Positions 15,799 to 27,012 of a stretch of DNA of 64,000 bases are shown here, in pieces. This stretch comes from Sphingomonas oligoaromativorans (GTDB taxonomy: Bacteria; Pseudomonadota; Alphaproteobacteria; Sphingomonadales; Sphingomonadaceae). The position numbers were made by a program, and so were the translations under genes. The stretch covers positions 310,001 through 374,000 of the forward strand of contig NZ_JAASQK010000003.1 of NCBI RefSeq assembly GCF_011762195.1, written 5' to 3'. The notes under the pieces were generated by a model. That model searched no databases and had not been told where the DNA came from. It saw only the letters and a program-made list of their open reading frames with translations. Every line of letters begins with the position of its first letter. The first letter of the stretch is position 1.

Positions 15799-17385
15799 AT
15801 GCTCGATTTCCCGCGCTGGAAGATCGCCTCGATCATCGGGGTGCTGCTGATCGGCATCCTGCTCGCCGTGCCGAGCCTGATGCCCGAGACGACGGCGAAG
15901 CAACTGGGGCTCGGCTTCGCGCCGCGCATCAATCTCGGCCTCGATCTGGCCGGCGGCAGCCATATCCTGCTCGAAGCGGATACGGCCGACGTCGCCAAGA
16001 CGCGCCTTGCCGCGATGGAGGATACGATCCGCGGCGAGATGCGGCGGATGAGCCCGCAGATCGCGATCGGGGATATCTCGACGGCCAATGGCGCGCTCAG
16101 TTTCTTCGTGCGCGATCCCGCGCAGGTCGACGCGGCGGTGGAGAAGATCCGCACACTGACCGCGCCGGTGGGCTCCACCGGCCAGCGCGACTGGGACGTG
16201 CGCGTGGTCGATTCGACCCGCATCGTGATGACGCCGACCAAGGGCGGCATCGACCAGTTCGTCAATCAGGCGATGGAGGGCGCGACCGATATCGTCCGCA
16301 AGCGCATCGACGCGCTCGGCACCAAGGAGCCGACGATCGCGCGCCAGGGCGCCGACCGCATCCTCGTCGAGGTGCCCGGCGTCGGCGATCCGACCCAGTT
16401 GAAGGCGCTGATCGGCAAGACCGCCAAGCTGGAGTTCAAGCTGGTCGACACGCAGGCCGATCCGGCCAAGGTGGCAGCCGGACAGGCGCCGGTGGGCGAT
16501 CAGATCCTGCATTATGAGAATGGCGCGCCGATCGCGGTCGTGCGTCAGGCGATCATCACCGGCGCGGACCTGAAGACCGCCAAGCAGGATTACGACCAGA
16601 ACAACGAGGCCGTCGTCGCGATCGGCTTCAACAGCCGCGGCGCGCGCTCCTTCGCGGAGACGACCCAGCAGAATGTCGGCAAGCCCTTCGCGATCATCCT
16701 CGACAATGTCGTGCTGTCGGCGCCGCGCATCAACGAGCCGATCCTCGGCGGATCGGCGTCGATCTCGGGCAGCTTCACGGTGCAGTCGGCGCAGGCGCTG
16801 GCGATCTCGCTCCAGTCGGGCTCGCTGCCGATCGCGCTGAAGACGGTGGAGGAGCGCACCGTGCTCGCCTCGCTCGGCGCGGATTCGATCCATGCCGGCG
16901 TGATCGCCTCGGCGATCGCGGTGGTCGGCGTGGTGATCTTCATGTTCGTCACCTATGGCCGTTTCGGCGTCTATGCGAACCTCGCGGTCATCATCAACGT
17001 GCTGGTGATCCTCGGCGGCATGGCGCTGCTGAATGCGACGCTGACGCTGCCGGGCATCGCGGGCTTCGTGCTGACGATCGGCACCGCGGTCGACGCCAAC
17101 GTGCTCATCAATGAGCGTATCCGGGAGGAGCGCCGGCGCGGGCGCAACGTCATCCAGGCGGTGGAGCTGGGCTATAGCGAGGCCAGCCGCACCATCTTCG
17201 AGGCGAACGTGACGCACGCCATCTCCGGGCTCATCATGCTCATCCTGGGCTCCGGTCCGGTGAAGGGTTTCGCCGTGGTGCTGCTGCTCGGCATCGCGAC
17301 GTCGGTGTTCACCGCCGTGATCTTCACGCGGATGATGGTCGCGATCTGGCTCCGCCGGGCGCGTCCGCAAGCCATTCATATCTGA
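15799..17385 (+). CDS. secD: Protein translocase subunit SecD
   Basis: A 528-residue RND-type membrane protein that uses the proton gradient to help pull proteins across the inner membrane. It has an N-terminal TM helix (about 10-25), a large periplasmic P1 region starting with NLGLDLAGGSHIL, and a C-terminal bundle of five helices. The latter includes TVEERTVLASLGADSI, GTAVDANVLINERIREE and the SGLIMLILGSGPVKGF end. ATG 15799 follows GAGGGGGCC, 16 bases after yajC. The operon continues with secF 13 bases downstream. Confidence 0.95.
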   Translation: MLDFPRWKIASIIGVLLIGILLAVPSLMPETTAKQLGLGFAPRINLGLDLAGGSHILLEADTADVAKTRLAAMEDTIRGEMRRMSPQIAIGDISTANGALSFFVRDPAQVDAAVEKIRTLTAPVGSTGQRDWDVRVVDSTRIVMTPTKGGIDQFVNQAMEGATDIVRKRIDALGTKEPTIARQGADRILVEVPGVGDPTQLKALIGKTAKLEFKLVDTQADPAKVAAGQAPVGDQILHYENGAPIAVVRQAIITGADLKTAKQDYDQNNEAVVAIGFNSRGARSFAETTQQNVGKPFAIILDNVVLSAPRINEPILGGSASISGSFTVQSAQALAISLQSGSLPIALKTVEERTVLASLGADSIHAGVIASAIAVVGVVIFMFVTYGRFGVYANLAVIINVLVILGGMALLNATLTLPGIAGFVLTIGTAVDANVLINERIREERRRGRNVIQAVELGYSEASRTIFEANVTHAISGLIMLILGSGPVKGFAVVLLLGIATSVFTAVIFTRMMVAIWLRRARPQAIHI

Positions 17386-17398
17386 GGCGACCCACATC

Positions 17399-18382
17399 AT
17401 GCGCCTGCTCAAGATCGTTCCCGACAACACCAATATCGGCTTCGTGAAGCTGCGCGGCTGGGCCTTCGGGCTCACCCTGCTGCTCACCATCGCGGCCGGC
17501 GTGCTGGTCGGCGTGCGCGGCCTCAACTTCGGCGTCGACTTCGTCGGCGGCGTCTCGATCGAAACCAAGTTCGACGGCGCCGCGCCGCTCGGCGGGATGC
17601 GCCACATCGTCGATAATCTCGGCGTCGGCCAGGCCCAGCTCCAGCCCTTCGGCGACGGCACCACCGTCGACATCCGCCTGCCGGTGCCGCACTCGACCGA
17701 CGAGGGCGCCACCAACGCGATGGTCGCCAAGGTGGAGGCGGCGCTCAAGGCCCAATATCCGAGCGTCCGCTTCAATCAGGTGCAGACCGTCTCGGGCAAG
17801 GTTTCGGGCGAGCTGGTCCAGAAGGGCGTGCTGGCGGTGGTGGTGGCGATCACCTGCATCGCGCTGTTCGGCATCGTCCGCTTCGAATGGCAGTTCGGCG
17901 TGGCGACCTTCGTGTCGATCTTTCACGACGTGCTGATGACGCTGGGCTTCTTCGCGCTGACCCAGTTGGAGTTCGACCTCAACATCATCGCGGCGGTGCT
18001 GACGATCATCGGCTACTCGATCAACGACAAGATCGTGATCGACGATCGTATCCGCGAGAATATGCGGAAATACCGCCAGATGCCGCTCGGCGAGCTGATC
18101 GACCTCTCGGTCAACGAGACGCTGCCGCGCACCGTGATGACCTCGCTGACGATCATCCTCGCGCTCGCCTCGCTGCTGCTGTTCGGCGGCGAAGTGCTGC
18201 GCGGCTTCACGGCGGCGATGATCCTGGGCGTCGTGGTCGGCACCTATTCGTCGATCTATGTTTCGTCCTCGCTGTTGATCTCGCTCGGCCTCGACAAGTC
18301 CCGCTTCCGGCAGATGGCGGCGGCGACCGACAAGAAGAAGGCGGGCCGCGACCGCGCCGAGCGGATCGCGCCGAAGCCCTGA
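17399..18382 (+). CDS. secF: Protein translocase subunit SecF
   Basis: A 327-residue partner of SecD in the inner membrane with six predicted helices. Hallmarks are GVDFVGGVSIETKF after the first helix, the SGELVQKGVLAV entry into the helical bundle, GYSINDKIVIDDRIRENMR with the conserved Asp residues, and TVMTSLTIILALASLLLFGG. The C-terminus is a basic cytoplasmic tail. It is separated from secD by 13 bases and from the downstream Mth938-like gene by 1 base. Confidence 0.95.
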   Translation: MRLLKIVPDNTNIGFVKLRGWAFGLTLLLTIAAGVLVGVRGLNFGVDFVGGVSIETKFDGAAPLGGMRHIVDNLGVGQAQLQPFGDGTTVDIRLPVPHSTDEGATNAMVAKVEAALKAQYPSVRFNQVQTVSGKVSGELVQKGVLAVVVAITCIALFGIVRFEWQFGVATFVSIFHDVLMTLGFFALTQLEFDLNIIAAVLTIIGYSINDKIVIDDRIRENMRKYRQMPLGELIDLSVNETLPRTVMTSLTIILALASLLLFGGEVLRGFTAAMILGVVVGTYSSIYVSSSLLISLGLDKSRFRQMAAATDKKKAGRDRAERIAPKP

Positions 18383-18383
18383 C

Positions 18384-18767
18384 ATGGCGAAATTCTCCCC
18401 CGATCCCGTCGCCGCCGGCCCGGCCATTCGCGGCTTTTCCGGCGGCGGCTTCAGGATCGACGAGCAGGTCTATGCCGAGGGCGTGCTGCTGACCCCGGAG
18501 ACGGCGGTGGCGTGGCAGGCGCCGGCGGTCGACGCGCTCGACCTTGACGCCATCGCGCCGCTGCTGGCGCGCGAGCCGGCGGCCGAATTTCTCCTGCTCG
18601 GCACCGGGGCGGCGCTGCGCCGTCCGTCGCCCGCCTTCGCCGCCGCGCTGGAGGCGAAGGGCATCGGGCTCGAGGTGATGGACAGTCGCGCCGCCGCCCA
18701 TGCCTGGGGCGTGCTGCGCGCCGAGGGCCGCGAGATCGTCGCCGCGCTGATGCGGCTGGACCGCTAG
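18384..18767 (+). CDS. Mth938-like domain protein (NDUFAF3-related)
   Basis: A 127-residue small soluble protein of the Mth938/DUF498 fold. The motif EFLLLGTGAALRRPSPAF and the later GIGLEVMDSRAAAHAWGVL are the family's signature. Mitochondrial relatives (NDUFAF3) assist complex I assembly; the bacterial role is not established. It starts one base after secF, an arrangement often seen in alphaproteobacteria, and overlaps the convergent glycosyltransferase by 4 bases. Confidence 0.85.
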   Translation: MAKFSPDPVAAGPAIRGFSGGGFRIDEQVYAEGVLLTPETAVAWQAPAVDALDLDAIAPLLAREPAAEFLLLGTGAALRRPSPAFAAALEAKGIGLEVMDSRAAAHAWGVLRAEGREIVAALMRLDR

Positions 18768-19930
18768 CGCCCCGCCAGTCCGGCGAGGTGATCGCGCAGC
18801 GCCAGCGCGTTCGCATCCCATGTGAAACGCTCGGCCGCCGCGCGGACGGAGGCCGGGTCCGGCGGGAAGGCGAGCAGGTCCGCCACGGCCGCCGCGATCG
18901 CCGCCGGATCGCGCGCGACGATTCGCCCGGCGGCGGGCCGGTCGACCAGTTCCCGCGCGCCGCCCACGTCGCTGATGACCACCGGCGTGCCGCAGGCGAG
19001 CGATTCGACCCAGGCGTTGGCCAGCCCCTCCGACGAGGACGCCAGCACGCCGACATCGGCCGCCGCCGCGAGCGCGGGCAGCGCCTCATGCGGGCGGGGG
19101 CCGAGCAGCATCACCCGGTCGCTCAGCCCCCGTGCCGCCGCTTGGGCCTCCAGCGCGGCGCGTTCGGGGCCTTGGCCGACGATCATCAGCGTGCCGCGCG
19201 GCAGCCGCGCCAGCGCCTCGATGACGAGCGCATGGCCCTTGCGCGGGATCAGTGCCCCGACCGACAGCAGCAGCGGCCCAGAGATGCCCAGAGCGGCCTT
19301 GGCGGCCTCGCGATCCGCCACAGGGCGGAAGCGGGCGAGGTCGACGCCGGTATAATGGATGCGGATGCGCTCGCCCGGCAGGCCCAGCGCCACCATGTCG
19401 TTGCGCAGCGCCGCGCTCACCGCGAGCATTCCCGCCGCGCCGCGCCCGGCATCGGCGACCTGCCCGCGCGTCCAGTGCCGGCGGCCCCAATGGTGGATGT
19501 CGGCGCCGCGGGCCTTGATCGAGACGGGCACGCCCAGCGCCTCGCCCAGCCGGGTCGCGGCCGGGCCGTCGGGGAAGAAGAATTCCGCGTCGATCACGTC
19601 GAAGGGGAAGCGCCGGCGCATGTCGGTCAGGAACGGGGTCAGCGCGCGCACCATCGCGCCCGGATTGAAACCGCCCAGCCCCGGCATCGCGGTGAAGCGC
19701 GGGCGGTGGAGGGGGAGGCCCTTCCACATCTCGTCCGCCGGCAGCGTCGCGAGCGCCTTCCAGCGCGGATGGCGGGCGAGCGGCCCCGGCGGCAGGCCCA
19801 CCGGCGCCACCACCTCCACCTCCACGCCGGGCAGGCCTGCGAGGCCCAATGTCTGCCGTTCGACGAACACGCCGAAGGTCGGCCGTGTCTCGTCCGGGAA
19901 CAGGGTGGAGAGGGTCAGCACGCGCAACAT
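18764..19930 (-). CDS. Glycosyltransferase family 4
   Basis: A 388-residue GT-B retaining glycosyltransferase. The acceptor-side N-terminal domain begins RVLTLSTLFPDETRPTFGVFVERQ. The donor-side C-terminal domain has LSVGALIPRKGHALVIEAL, LMIVGQGPERAALE and the E-x7-E pair in SSSEGLANAWVE followed by SLACGTPVVISDVGG. It would add a sugar from a nucleotide donor to a lipid, glycan or metabolite; donor and acceptor are unknown. It is monocistronic and not part of a polysaccharide cluster here. Confidence 0.85.
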   Translation of the reverse strand: MLRVLTLSTLFPDETRPTFGVFVERQTLGLAGLPGVEVEVVAPVGLPPGPLARHPRWKALATLPADEMWKGLPLHRPRFTAMPGLGGFNPGAMVRALTPFLTDMRRRFPFDVIDAEFFFPDGPAATRLGEALGVPVSIKARGADIHHWGRRHWTRGQVADAGRGAAGMLAVSAALRNDMVALGLPGERIRIHYTGVDLARFRPVADREAAKAALGISGPLLLSVGALIPRKGHALVIEALARLPRGTLMIVGQGPERAALEAQAAARGLSDRVMLLGPRPHEALPALAAAADVGVLASSSEGLANAWVESLACGTPVVISDVGGARELVDRPAAGRIVARDPAAIAAAVADLLAFPPDPASVRAAAERFTWDANALALRDHLAGLAGR

Positions 19931-20056
19931 GGCTCGCCTTGTGCCATCAAACCGTTAAGAGCGCATTCAGGCCGGCAGCGAAACTGTCCGGCCTCGCCAT
20001 CGGCCCATCATCCGGGCCGCTTCCCTCATTCGGATCGAGCCGCTAAGAGCATCGTC

Positions 20057-20911
20057 ATGCTGCGTTCCGCCACCCGCCCGCTCCTCCTCGTGGCCCTTGC
20101 CGCGATCGCCTTTGCGCCCCTCGCCAGTTGTGCCGGCGGCGGCAAGAAGAAGGCGGATACCCGCTTCATCGCCCGCGATGTGGACACGCTCTACACGCTG
20201 GCCCGCGATCGTCTGGACCGGCGCCAATACAAGATCGCCGCCCAGCTCTTCGACGAGGTGGAGCGCCAGCATCCCTATTCGATCTGGGCGCGCCGCGCCG
20301 AGCTGATGAGCGCCTACAGCTATTATCTGGCGCGCGACTACAACGCCTCGATCGCCTCGGCGCAGCGCTTCCTGTCCATCCACCCCGGCAACCGCGACGC
20401 GCCCTACGCCTATTACCTGATCGCGATCGATTATTACGAGCAGATCAACGACGTCACCCGCGACCAGAAGATCACCCAGCAGGCGCTCGACGCGCTGGGC
20501 GAACTGATCCGCCGCTACCCGGATTCGCGCTACGCCGCCGATGCCCGCCTCAAGACCGATCTCGTCAACGATCACCTCGCCGGCAAGGAGATGGAGATCG
20601 GCCGCTTCTACCAGCGGCGCGGCCAGTGGCTGGCGGCGATCATCCGCTTCCGCGTCGTGGTCGACAAATATCAGACGACCACCCACGTCCCCGAGGCGCT
20701 GGAGCGGCTGACCGAATCCTATCTCGGGCTGGGCGTGCCGGTGGAGGCCGAGAAGGCCGCCGCGGTGCTGGGCAACAACTATCCCGGCTCCAAATGGTAT
20801 CAGCGCGCCTACACGCTCATCACCAAGAAGGCGCCCCAGACGGTGGGCCGCCATCACGGCCAGCATGAGCCCAGGCAGAAGAAGCACCACAAGGACAAGT
20901 CGGAGAAGTGA
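20057..20911 (+). CDS. bamD: Outer membrane protein assembly factor BamD
   Basis: A 284-residue lipoprotein of the BAM complex. The lipobox is PLASC with the lipidated C25. TPR-type repeats follow (LYTLARDRLDRRQYKIAAQLFDEVE, FLSIHPGNRDAPYAYYLIAIDYY, FYQRRGQWLAAIIRFRVVVDKY). The C-terminus is His/Lys rich (RHHGQHEPRQKKHHKDKSEK). ATG 20057 gives the signal peptide; the frame opens much further upstream without domain support. recN lies 80 bases downstream with its own SOS box. Confidence 0.95.
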   Translation: MLRSATRPLLLVALAAIAFAPLASCAGGGKKKADTRFIARDVDTLYTLARDRLDRRQYKIAAQLFDEVERQHPYSIWARRAELMSAYSYYLARDYNASIASAQRFLSIHPGNRDAPYAYYLIAIDYYEQINDVTRDQKITQQALDALGELIRRYPDSRYAADARLKTDLVNDHLAGKEMEIGRFYQRRGQWLAAIIRFRVVVDKYQTTTHVPEALERLTESYLGLGVPVEAEKAAAVLGNNYPGSKWYQRAYTLITKKAPQTVGRHHGQHEPRQKKHHKDKSEK

Positions 20912-20944
20912 GCCCCGGCGGGCGAGCGCCTGCCGATGCTTTTT

Positions 20945-20959
20945 GTTCATGGCCTGTTC
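20945..20959 (+). promoter_or_regulatory. LexA (SOS) box upstream of recN
   Basis: GTTC-N7-GTTC (GTTCATGGCCTGTTC) matches the alphaproteobacterial LexA consensus exactly. It lies 32 bases before the recN start, where bound LexA would block the promoter. recN is a classic SOS gene, which supports the call. Confidence 0.8.
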
Positions 20960-20991
20960 TCATTCGCGCGATGATCGCGTAGAGAGGGGCC

Positions 20992-22650
20992 ATGCTGATC
21001 CGTCTCGCCATCCGCGACGTCGTGCTGATCGAGGCGCTGGACCTCGATTTCACCGCGGGTCTCGGCGCGCTTACCGGCGAGACGGGGGCGGGCAAGTCGA
21101 TCCTGCTCGATGCGCTCGGGCTGGTGCTCGGCCAGCGGGCGGACAGCGGGCTGGTGCGCCACGGCGCGTCGCAGGCGGTCGTCACCGCGAGCTTTGATCC
21201 GGGTGAGGATGCGGTCGTGGCCGGCCTGCTCGCCGAAAACGGGCTGACGGGCGAACCCGGCGAGCCGCTGATCGTGCGGCGCATCGTGAAGGCCGATGGC
21301 GGCAGCCGTGCCAGCATCAACGACCAGCCCGCCTCCGCCGCGCTGCTGCGCGAACTGGGCGGGCGGCTGGTCGAGATCCACGGCCAGCATGACGATCGCG
21401 GCTTGCTCAACGCGCGCGGCCATCGCGCGCTGCTCGATGCTTTCGGTCGCTTCGATCTCGCGCCGCTCGGCGAGGCCCACGCCCGCTGGCGCGCCGCCGA
21501 GGCCGGGCTGGCGCAGGCGCGGGCCGATCTCGAAGGCGCCGAGCGGGATCGCGAATGGCTGGAACATGCCGTCCGCGAGTTGACCACGCTGGCTCCCGAG
21601 CCCGGCGAGGAGGAGGTGCTCGCCGGGGAGCGCGCCGCCATGCAGAAGGGCGCGCGGCTGGCCGAGGATATGGCCGGCGTCTCCCAGCATCTCGATGGAT
21701 CGGACGGCGCGCTGGCGGCGCTGCGGCAGGCGGCGCGGCGGCTCGACCGGGTGGCGCACGAGCATGAGGCGCTGGCCTCCGCGCTGGCCGCGCTCGACCG
21801 CGCGGTGATCGAGGCGGCCGAGGCCGGGGAGGCGCTGGAGGCGGCGGCACAGGCGCTCGCCTTCGATCCCGAGCGGCTCGACCGGATCGAGACGCGGCTG
21901 TTCGATCTGCGCGGGGTGGCGCGCAAGCATCGCGTCCAGCCCGACGAACTCGCGGCGCTGGCGGAGGAGCTGTCCGAGCGCCTGGCCCGCATCGAGGCGG
22001 GGGGCGAGGGGCTGGCGGCGCTGGAGCGCGCCGTGAAGGCCGCCCGCGCGGTCTATGAAGAGGAAGCGGGCGCGCTGTCGGCCGCGCGGCATGAGGCGGC
22101 GGGGCGGCTCGACCGGGCGGTGGCGGAGGAGCTGGCGCCGCTCAAGCTCGACGCCGCGCGATTCCGCACCTCGATCGAGCGGCTGCCCGAATCGCAATGG
22201 AGCGCCGAGGGGCGCGACCGGGTGGAGTTCCTGATCTCGACTAATCCGGGCGCCCCCTTCGCGCCGCTGGCCAAGATCGCGTCCGGCGGCGAGCTGTCGC
22301 GCTTCATCCTCGCGCTCAAGGTGTCGCTGGCGGAGGCGGCGGGCGCGCGCACGATGATCTTCGACGAGATCGACCGGGGCGTCGGCGGCGCGGTGGCCTC
22401 GGCGATCGGCGATCGGCTGGCGCGGCTCTCGGCCAAGGCGCAGTTGCTGGTGGTGACGCACAGCCCGCAGGTGGCGGCGCGCGCGGATCGGCAACTGCTC
22501 ATCGCCAAGAGCCATGACGGCACCGTCACGCGCACCGGCGTCCGCCTGCTCGACGCGGCCGAGCGGCGCGAGGAGATCGCGCGGATGCTCTCCGGCGCCG
22601 AAGTGACCGACGAAGCGCGCGCGCAGGCCGGGCGGCTGCTGGTCGCCTGA
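20992..22650 (+). CDS. recN: DNA repair protein RecN
   Basis: A 552-residue SMC-like ATPase that acts in recombinational repair of double-strand breaks. Walker A is GETGAGKS at 29-36. The middle is Ala/Glu/Arg-rich coiled coil (about 160-370). The C-terminal ATPase half has [14 protein letters not shown] (signature) and [12 protein letters not shown] (Walker B), then [18 protein letters not shown]. Length matches the family. A consensus LexA box at 20945-20959 predicts SOS induction. Confidence 0.96.
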   Translation: MLIRLAIRDVVLIEALDLDFTAGLGALTGETGAGKSILLDALGLVLGQRADSGLVRHGASQAVVTASFDPGEDAVVAGLLAENGLTGEPGEPLIVRRIVKADGGSRASINDQPASAALLRELGGRLVEIHGQHDDRGLLNARGHRALLDAFGRFDLAPLGEAHARWRAAEAGLAQARADLEGAERDREWLEHAVRELTTLAPEPGEEEVLAGERAAMQKGARLAEDMAGVSQHLDGSDGALAALRQAARRLDRVAHEHEALASALAALDRAVIEAAEAGEALEAAAQALAFDPERLDRIETRLFDLRGVARKHRVQPDELAALAEELSERLARIEAGGEGLAALERAVKAARAVYEEEAGALSAARHEAAGRLDRAVAEELAPLKLDAARFRTSIERLPESQWSAEGRDRVEFLISTNPGAPFAPLAKIASGGELSRFILALKVSLAEAAGARTMIFDEIDRGVGGAVASAIGDRLARLSAKAQLLVVTHSPQVAARADRQLLIAKSHDGTVTRTGVRLLDAAERREEIARMLSGAEVTDEARAQAGRLLVA

Positions 22651-22850
22651 AACGGGGGACGGCCTGGCGCGAAAGGGCGAAGATGTTTCCCCGATCTCAG
22701 CCCCTGGAGAATGAAGAAAGCGGTCTTGCCAAGGGGCGGATCGGCCATTTACGGACCGGTCGCCCTGCGCATGGCAGATATTCCGATCGTGCGCACGGCA
22801 TTCGATATTGCACCATTCTTTATCTCCATCATCGAAAGAGGAAAGCGATC

Positions 22851-23687
22851 ATGGCCGACGGCACTTTCACCACCAAAGACGGCACGATCATTTCCTACAA
22901 GGACTGGGGTTCGAAGGATGCCCAGCCGCTCGTCTTCCATCATGGGTGGCCGCTCAGCGCCGATGACTGGGATGCGCAGATGATGTTCTTCCTGGAGAAG
23001 GGCTATCGGGTGATCGCGCACGACCGGCGCGGCCATGGCCGTTCGAGCCAGACCGACACCGGCAACGAGATGGACACCTATGCGGCCGACGTCATCGAGC
23101 TGGCGGCGAAGCTGGATCTCCGCAACGCCATCCATATCGGCCACTCCACCGGCGGCGGCGAGGTTGCCCGCTACGTCGCGCGCGCCGAGCCGGGCCGCGT
23201 TGCCAAGGCGGTCCTAATCGGTGCCGTCCCGCCGCTGATGCTGAAGACCGAGGCCAATCCCGGCGGGCTGCCGATCGAGGTGTTCGACGGTTTCCGCGCC
23301 GCTCTGGTCGCCAATCGGGCGCAGTTCTTCCACGATGTGCCGGCCGGCCCCTTCTACGGCTTCAACCGCGAGGGTGCGCAGGTGAAAGAGGGCATTATCC
23401 TCAATTGGTGGCGGCAGGGCATGATGGGCGGCGCCAAGGCCCATTATGACTGCATCAAGGCCTTCTCCGAAACGGACTTCACCGGGGATCTGAAGGCGAT
23501 CGAGGTGCCTGTGCTGGTGATGCACGGGACGGACGATCAGGTCGTGCCTTATGCCGATTCCGCCCCTCTTTCGGTGAAGCTCCTGAGGAACGGGACGCTC
23601 AAGAGCTACGAAGGCCTGCCGCATGGCATGTGTACGACCCACGCCGACATCATCAACGCCGATCTGCTCGCGTTCATCCAGGGCTGA
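22851..23687 (+). CDS. Alpha/beta hydrolase (non-haem chloroperoxidase/arylesterase type)
   Basis: A 278-residue alpha/beta hydrolase. The catalytic triad is visible: Ser99 in GHSTGGG, Asp in HGTDDQVVP and His in [10 protein letters not shown]. The oxyanion-hole region is [13 protein letters not shown]. Members with GHSTGGGE are often annotated as non-haem chloroperoxidases or esterases; the natural substrate is unknown. The start at 22851 follows AGAGGAAAG. The 200 bases upstream contain no gene. A strong hairpin follows the gene. Confidence 0.85.
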   Translation: MADGTFTTKDGTIISYKDWGSKDAQPLVFHHGWPLSADDWDAQMMFFLEKGYRVIAHDRRGHGRSSQTDTGNEMDTYAADVIELAAKLDLRNAIHIGHSTGGGEVARYVARAEPGRVAKAVLIGAVPPLMLKTEANPGGLPIEVFDGFRAALVANRAQFFHDVPAGPFYGFNREGAQVKEGIILNWWRQGMMGGAKAHYDCIKAFSETDFTGDLKAIEVPVLVMHGTDDQVVPYADSAPLSVKLLRNGTLKSYEGLPHGMCTTHADIINADLLAFIQG

Positions 23688-23702
23688 ACGCCTGCTTTCG
23701 AT

Positions 23703-23728
23703 CACCGGGCGCGACAGGGCGCCCGGTG
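23703..23728 (+). terminator. Strong hairpin after the hydrolase gene
   Basis: A perfect 10-bp stem, CACCGGGCGC (23703-23712) with GCGCCCGGTG (23719-23728) and a 6-base loop, starts 15 bases after the stop codon. No T-tract follows, so it is terminator-like by position and strength only. Confidence 0.5.
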
Positions 23729-23860
23729 AGTGGCGGTGTCGTCCGGCCGCACCGGCGACGCCGACCGGCGGAATATTCGTGCAGGCGATGGATGTCCGCG
23801 CGTCGGGTCGTCGCGGGAGATGCTCCCATCGACGATCGCGATCGTAATTGCGGGGGAAAT

Positions 23861-23937
23861 TGGCGCGCCCGGAACGATTCGAACGTCCGACCCTCAGATT
23901 CGTAGTCTGATGCTCTATCCAGCTGAGCTACGGGCGC
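23861..23937 (-). tRNA. tRNA-Arg (ACG)
   Basis: A 77-base cloverleaf on the minus strand with acceptor stem GCGCCCG/CGGGCGC, discriminator G and encoded CCA. The anticodon loop is CUACGAA with anticodon ACG (read as ICG after A34 deamination), and the T-arm is GACGTTCGAATCGTT. No integration scar or repeated 3' end is seen nearby. Confidence 0.95.
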
Positions 23938-24013
23938 GCTGTGGAGGCGGGCTGTTAGATCGGCTGGGGGCGGACTGCAACCCTTTTGTCGCCATCCGCC
24001 CCAAAATTGTCGC

Positions 24014-25801
<1,788 letters not shown>

Positions 25802-25942
25802 GATGGTGCGGAGCTAGGGCATGACGCGCCGAAATGGTAGCCATGCGATGCGCCGGGGCCACAGCCCGTCGAGAATGGCGTCTGTCCCAATATGGGCTCG
25901 GCATTCACGGCTTGTTCAAGCCTTCATGGCTATGCGAGCCCC

Positions 25943-26245
25943 ATGCGGATGAGACGGTATCTGTTGTGTGTGCCTTTGCTCGTCGTCGGCCTGTCGGCCG
26001 CCGATGCCGGCCCGCGCCGTCCGCCCGACCAGTATCGCGCGCGCGAGGCGATGCGCGAGGGCGCGCGCCCGTTGCGCGATATCCAGCAGCAGTGGCAGCA
26101 CGGGATGCGCGGCTACGACTATCTCGGTTCGGACTATGACGCGGGCTCGGGCAATTACCGGTTGAAGTTCATGCGCGACGGATCGGTGAGCTGGATCGAC
26201 GTGGATGGCCGTACCGGCCAGGAGGTTGGCCGCTCGCCCCGCTGA
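25943..26245 (+). CDS. Small exported PepSY-like protein
   Basis: A 100-residue protein with a signal peptide (RRYLLCVPLLVVGLSAADAG) and a C-terminal PepSY-like beta segment (YRLKFMRDGSVSWIDVDGRTGQEVG). ATG 25943 or 25949 fits the signal peptide; an upstream in-frame ATG at 25892 does not. Its position 92 bases before a response regulator/histidine kinase pair suggests a periplasmic modulator or target of that system, as with other PepSY proteins next to PhoPQ-type pairs. The family call rests on pattern and context. Confidence 0.65.
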   Translation: MRMRRYLLCVPLLVVGLSAADAGPRRPPDQYRAREAMREGARPLRDIQQQWQHGMRGYDYLGSDYDAGSGNYRLKFMRDGSVSWIDVDGRTGQEVGRSPR

Positions 26246-26337
26246 GGGCTTTCCGGGCCGCGCAACCCACTCGTTGCTTGCCCGTTCATCTTTGCCGCGC
26301 CAGATAGGCGGCAAGGAACAGGGAAAGGCCCAGGCAC

Positions 26338-27012
26338 ATGCGCATTCTCGTCGTCGAGGACGAACCCACGCTCGGGCGGCAGCTCCGGGCCACGCTGGAG
26401 GGCGCGGGCTATGCCGTCGATCTCGCGACCGATGGCGAGGACGGGCATTATCTGGGCTCCACCGAGAATTATGACGCGATCATCCTCGATCTCGGACTGC
26501 CCGAGGTCGACGGGCTGACCGTGCTCGACCGCTGGCGCAAGGAGGGCAAGGACATGCCCGTGCTCGTGCTGACCGCGCGCGATAGCTGGTCGGATAAGGT
26601 GGCGGGCCTCGATGCCGGCGCCGACGACTATCTCGCCAAGCCGTTCCAGACCGAAGAGCTGATCGCCCGCCTGCGCGCGCTGATCCGCCGGGCGTCGGGC
26701 AATGCCTCCTCCGAGCTGGTGGCGGGCGATGTCCGCCTCGACACGCGCTCGGGCAAGGTGACCAAGGCGGGCGAGCCGGTGAAGCTCACCGCGCAGGAAT
26801 ATAAGCTGCTCAGCTACCTGATGCACCACAAGGGCAAGGTGGTGAGCCGCACCGAGCTGATCGAGCATATCTACGATCAGGATTTCGATCGCGACTCCAA
26901 CACCATCGAAGTGTTCGTGACGCGCATCCGCAAGAAGCTCGGCACCGATATCATCACCACCATCCGGGGGCTGGGCTACAGCCTTGAAGAGTCCGACGCC
27001 GCCAACGCCTGA
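26338..27012 (+). CDS. OmpR/PhoP-family response regulator
   Basis: A 224-residue two-domain regulator. The receiver has acidic pocket E7/D8 (VVEDEP), phosphoacceptor D51 (AIILDLGLP), T80-region VLTARDSW and the lysine of YLAKPFQ. The C-terminal winged helix (about 128-218) has KLTAQEYKLLSYLMHHKGKVVSR and NTIEVFVTRIRKKLG. It is closest in feel to PhoP-type regulators. The kinase gene follows with a 29-base overlap if its TTG start is used. Confidence 0.92.
   Translation: MRILVVEDEPTLGRQLRATLEGAGYAVDLATDGEDGHYLGSTENYDAIILDLGLPEVDGLTVLDRWRKEGKDMPVLVLTARDSWSDKVAGLDAGADDYLAKPFQTEELIARLRALIRRASGNASSELVAGDVRLDTRSGKVTKAGEPVKLTAQEYKLLSYLMHHKGKVVSRTELIEHIYDQDFDRDSNTIEVFVTRIRKKLGTDIITTIRGLGYSLEESDAANA

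Noticed and set aside
16000-17775. Long minus-strand open frame antisense to secD/secF
   Set aside because: The composition (Arg/Asp/His rich) is that of a frame shadow; secD and secF are unambiguous on the plus strand.
19955-19969. CtrA-like site TTAAGAGCGCATTCA before bamD
   Set aside because: Only one half matches TTAA; the other is TTCA, so it falls short of TTAA-N7-TTAA.
23861-23937. tRNA-Arg as the attachment site of an integrated element
   Set aside because: No integrase gene, no direct repeat of the tRNA 3' end and no composition break were seen on either side.
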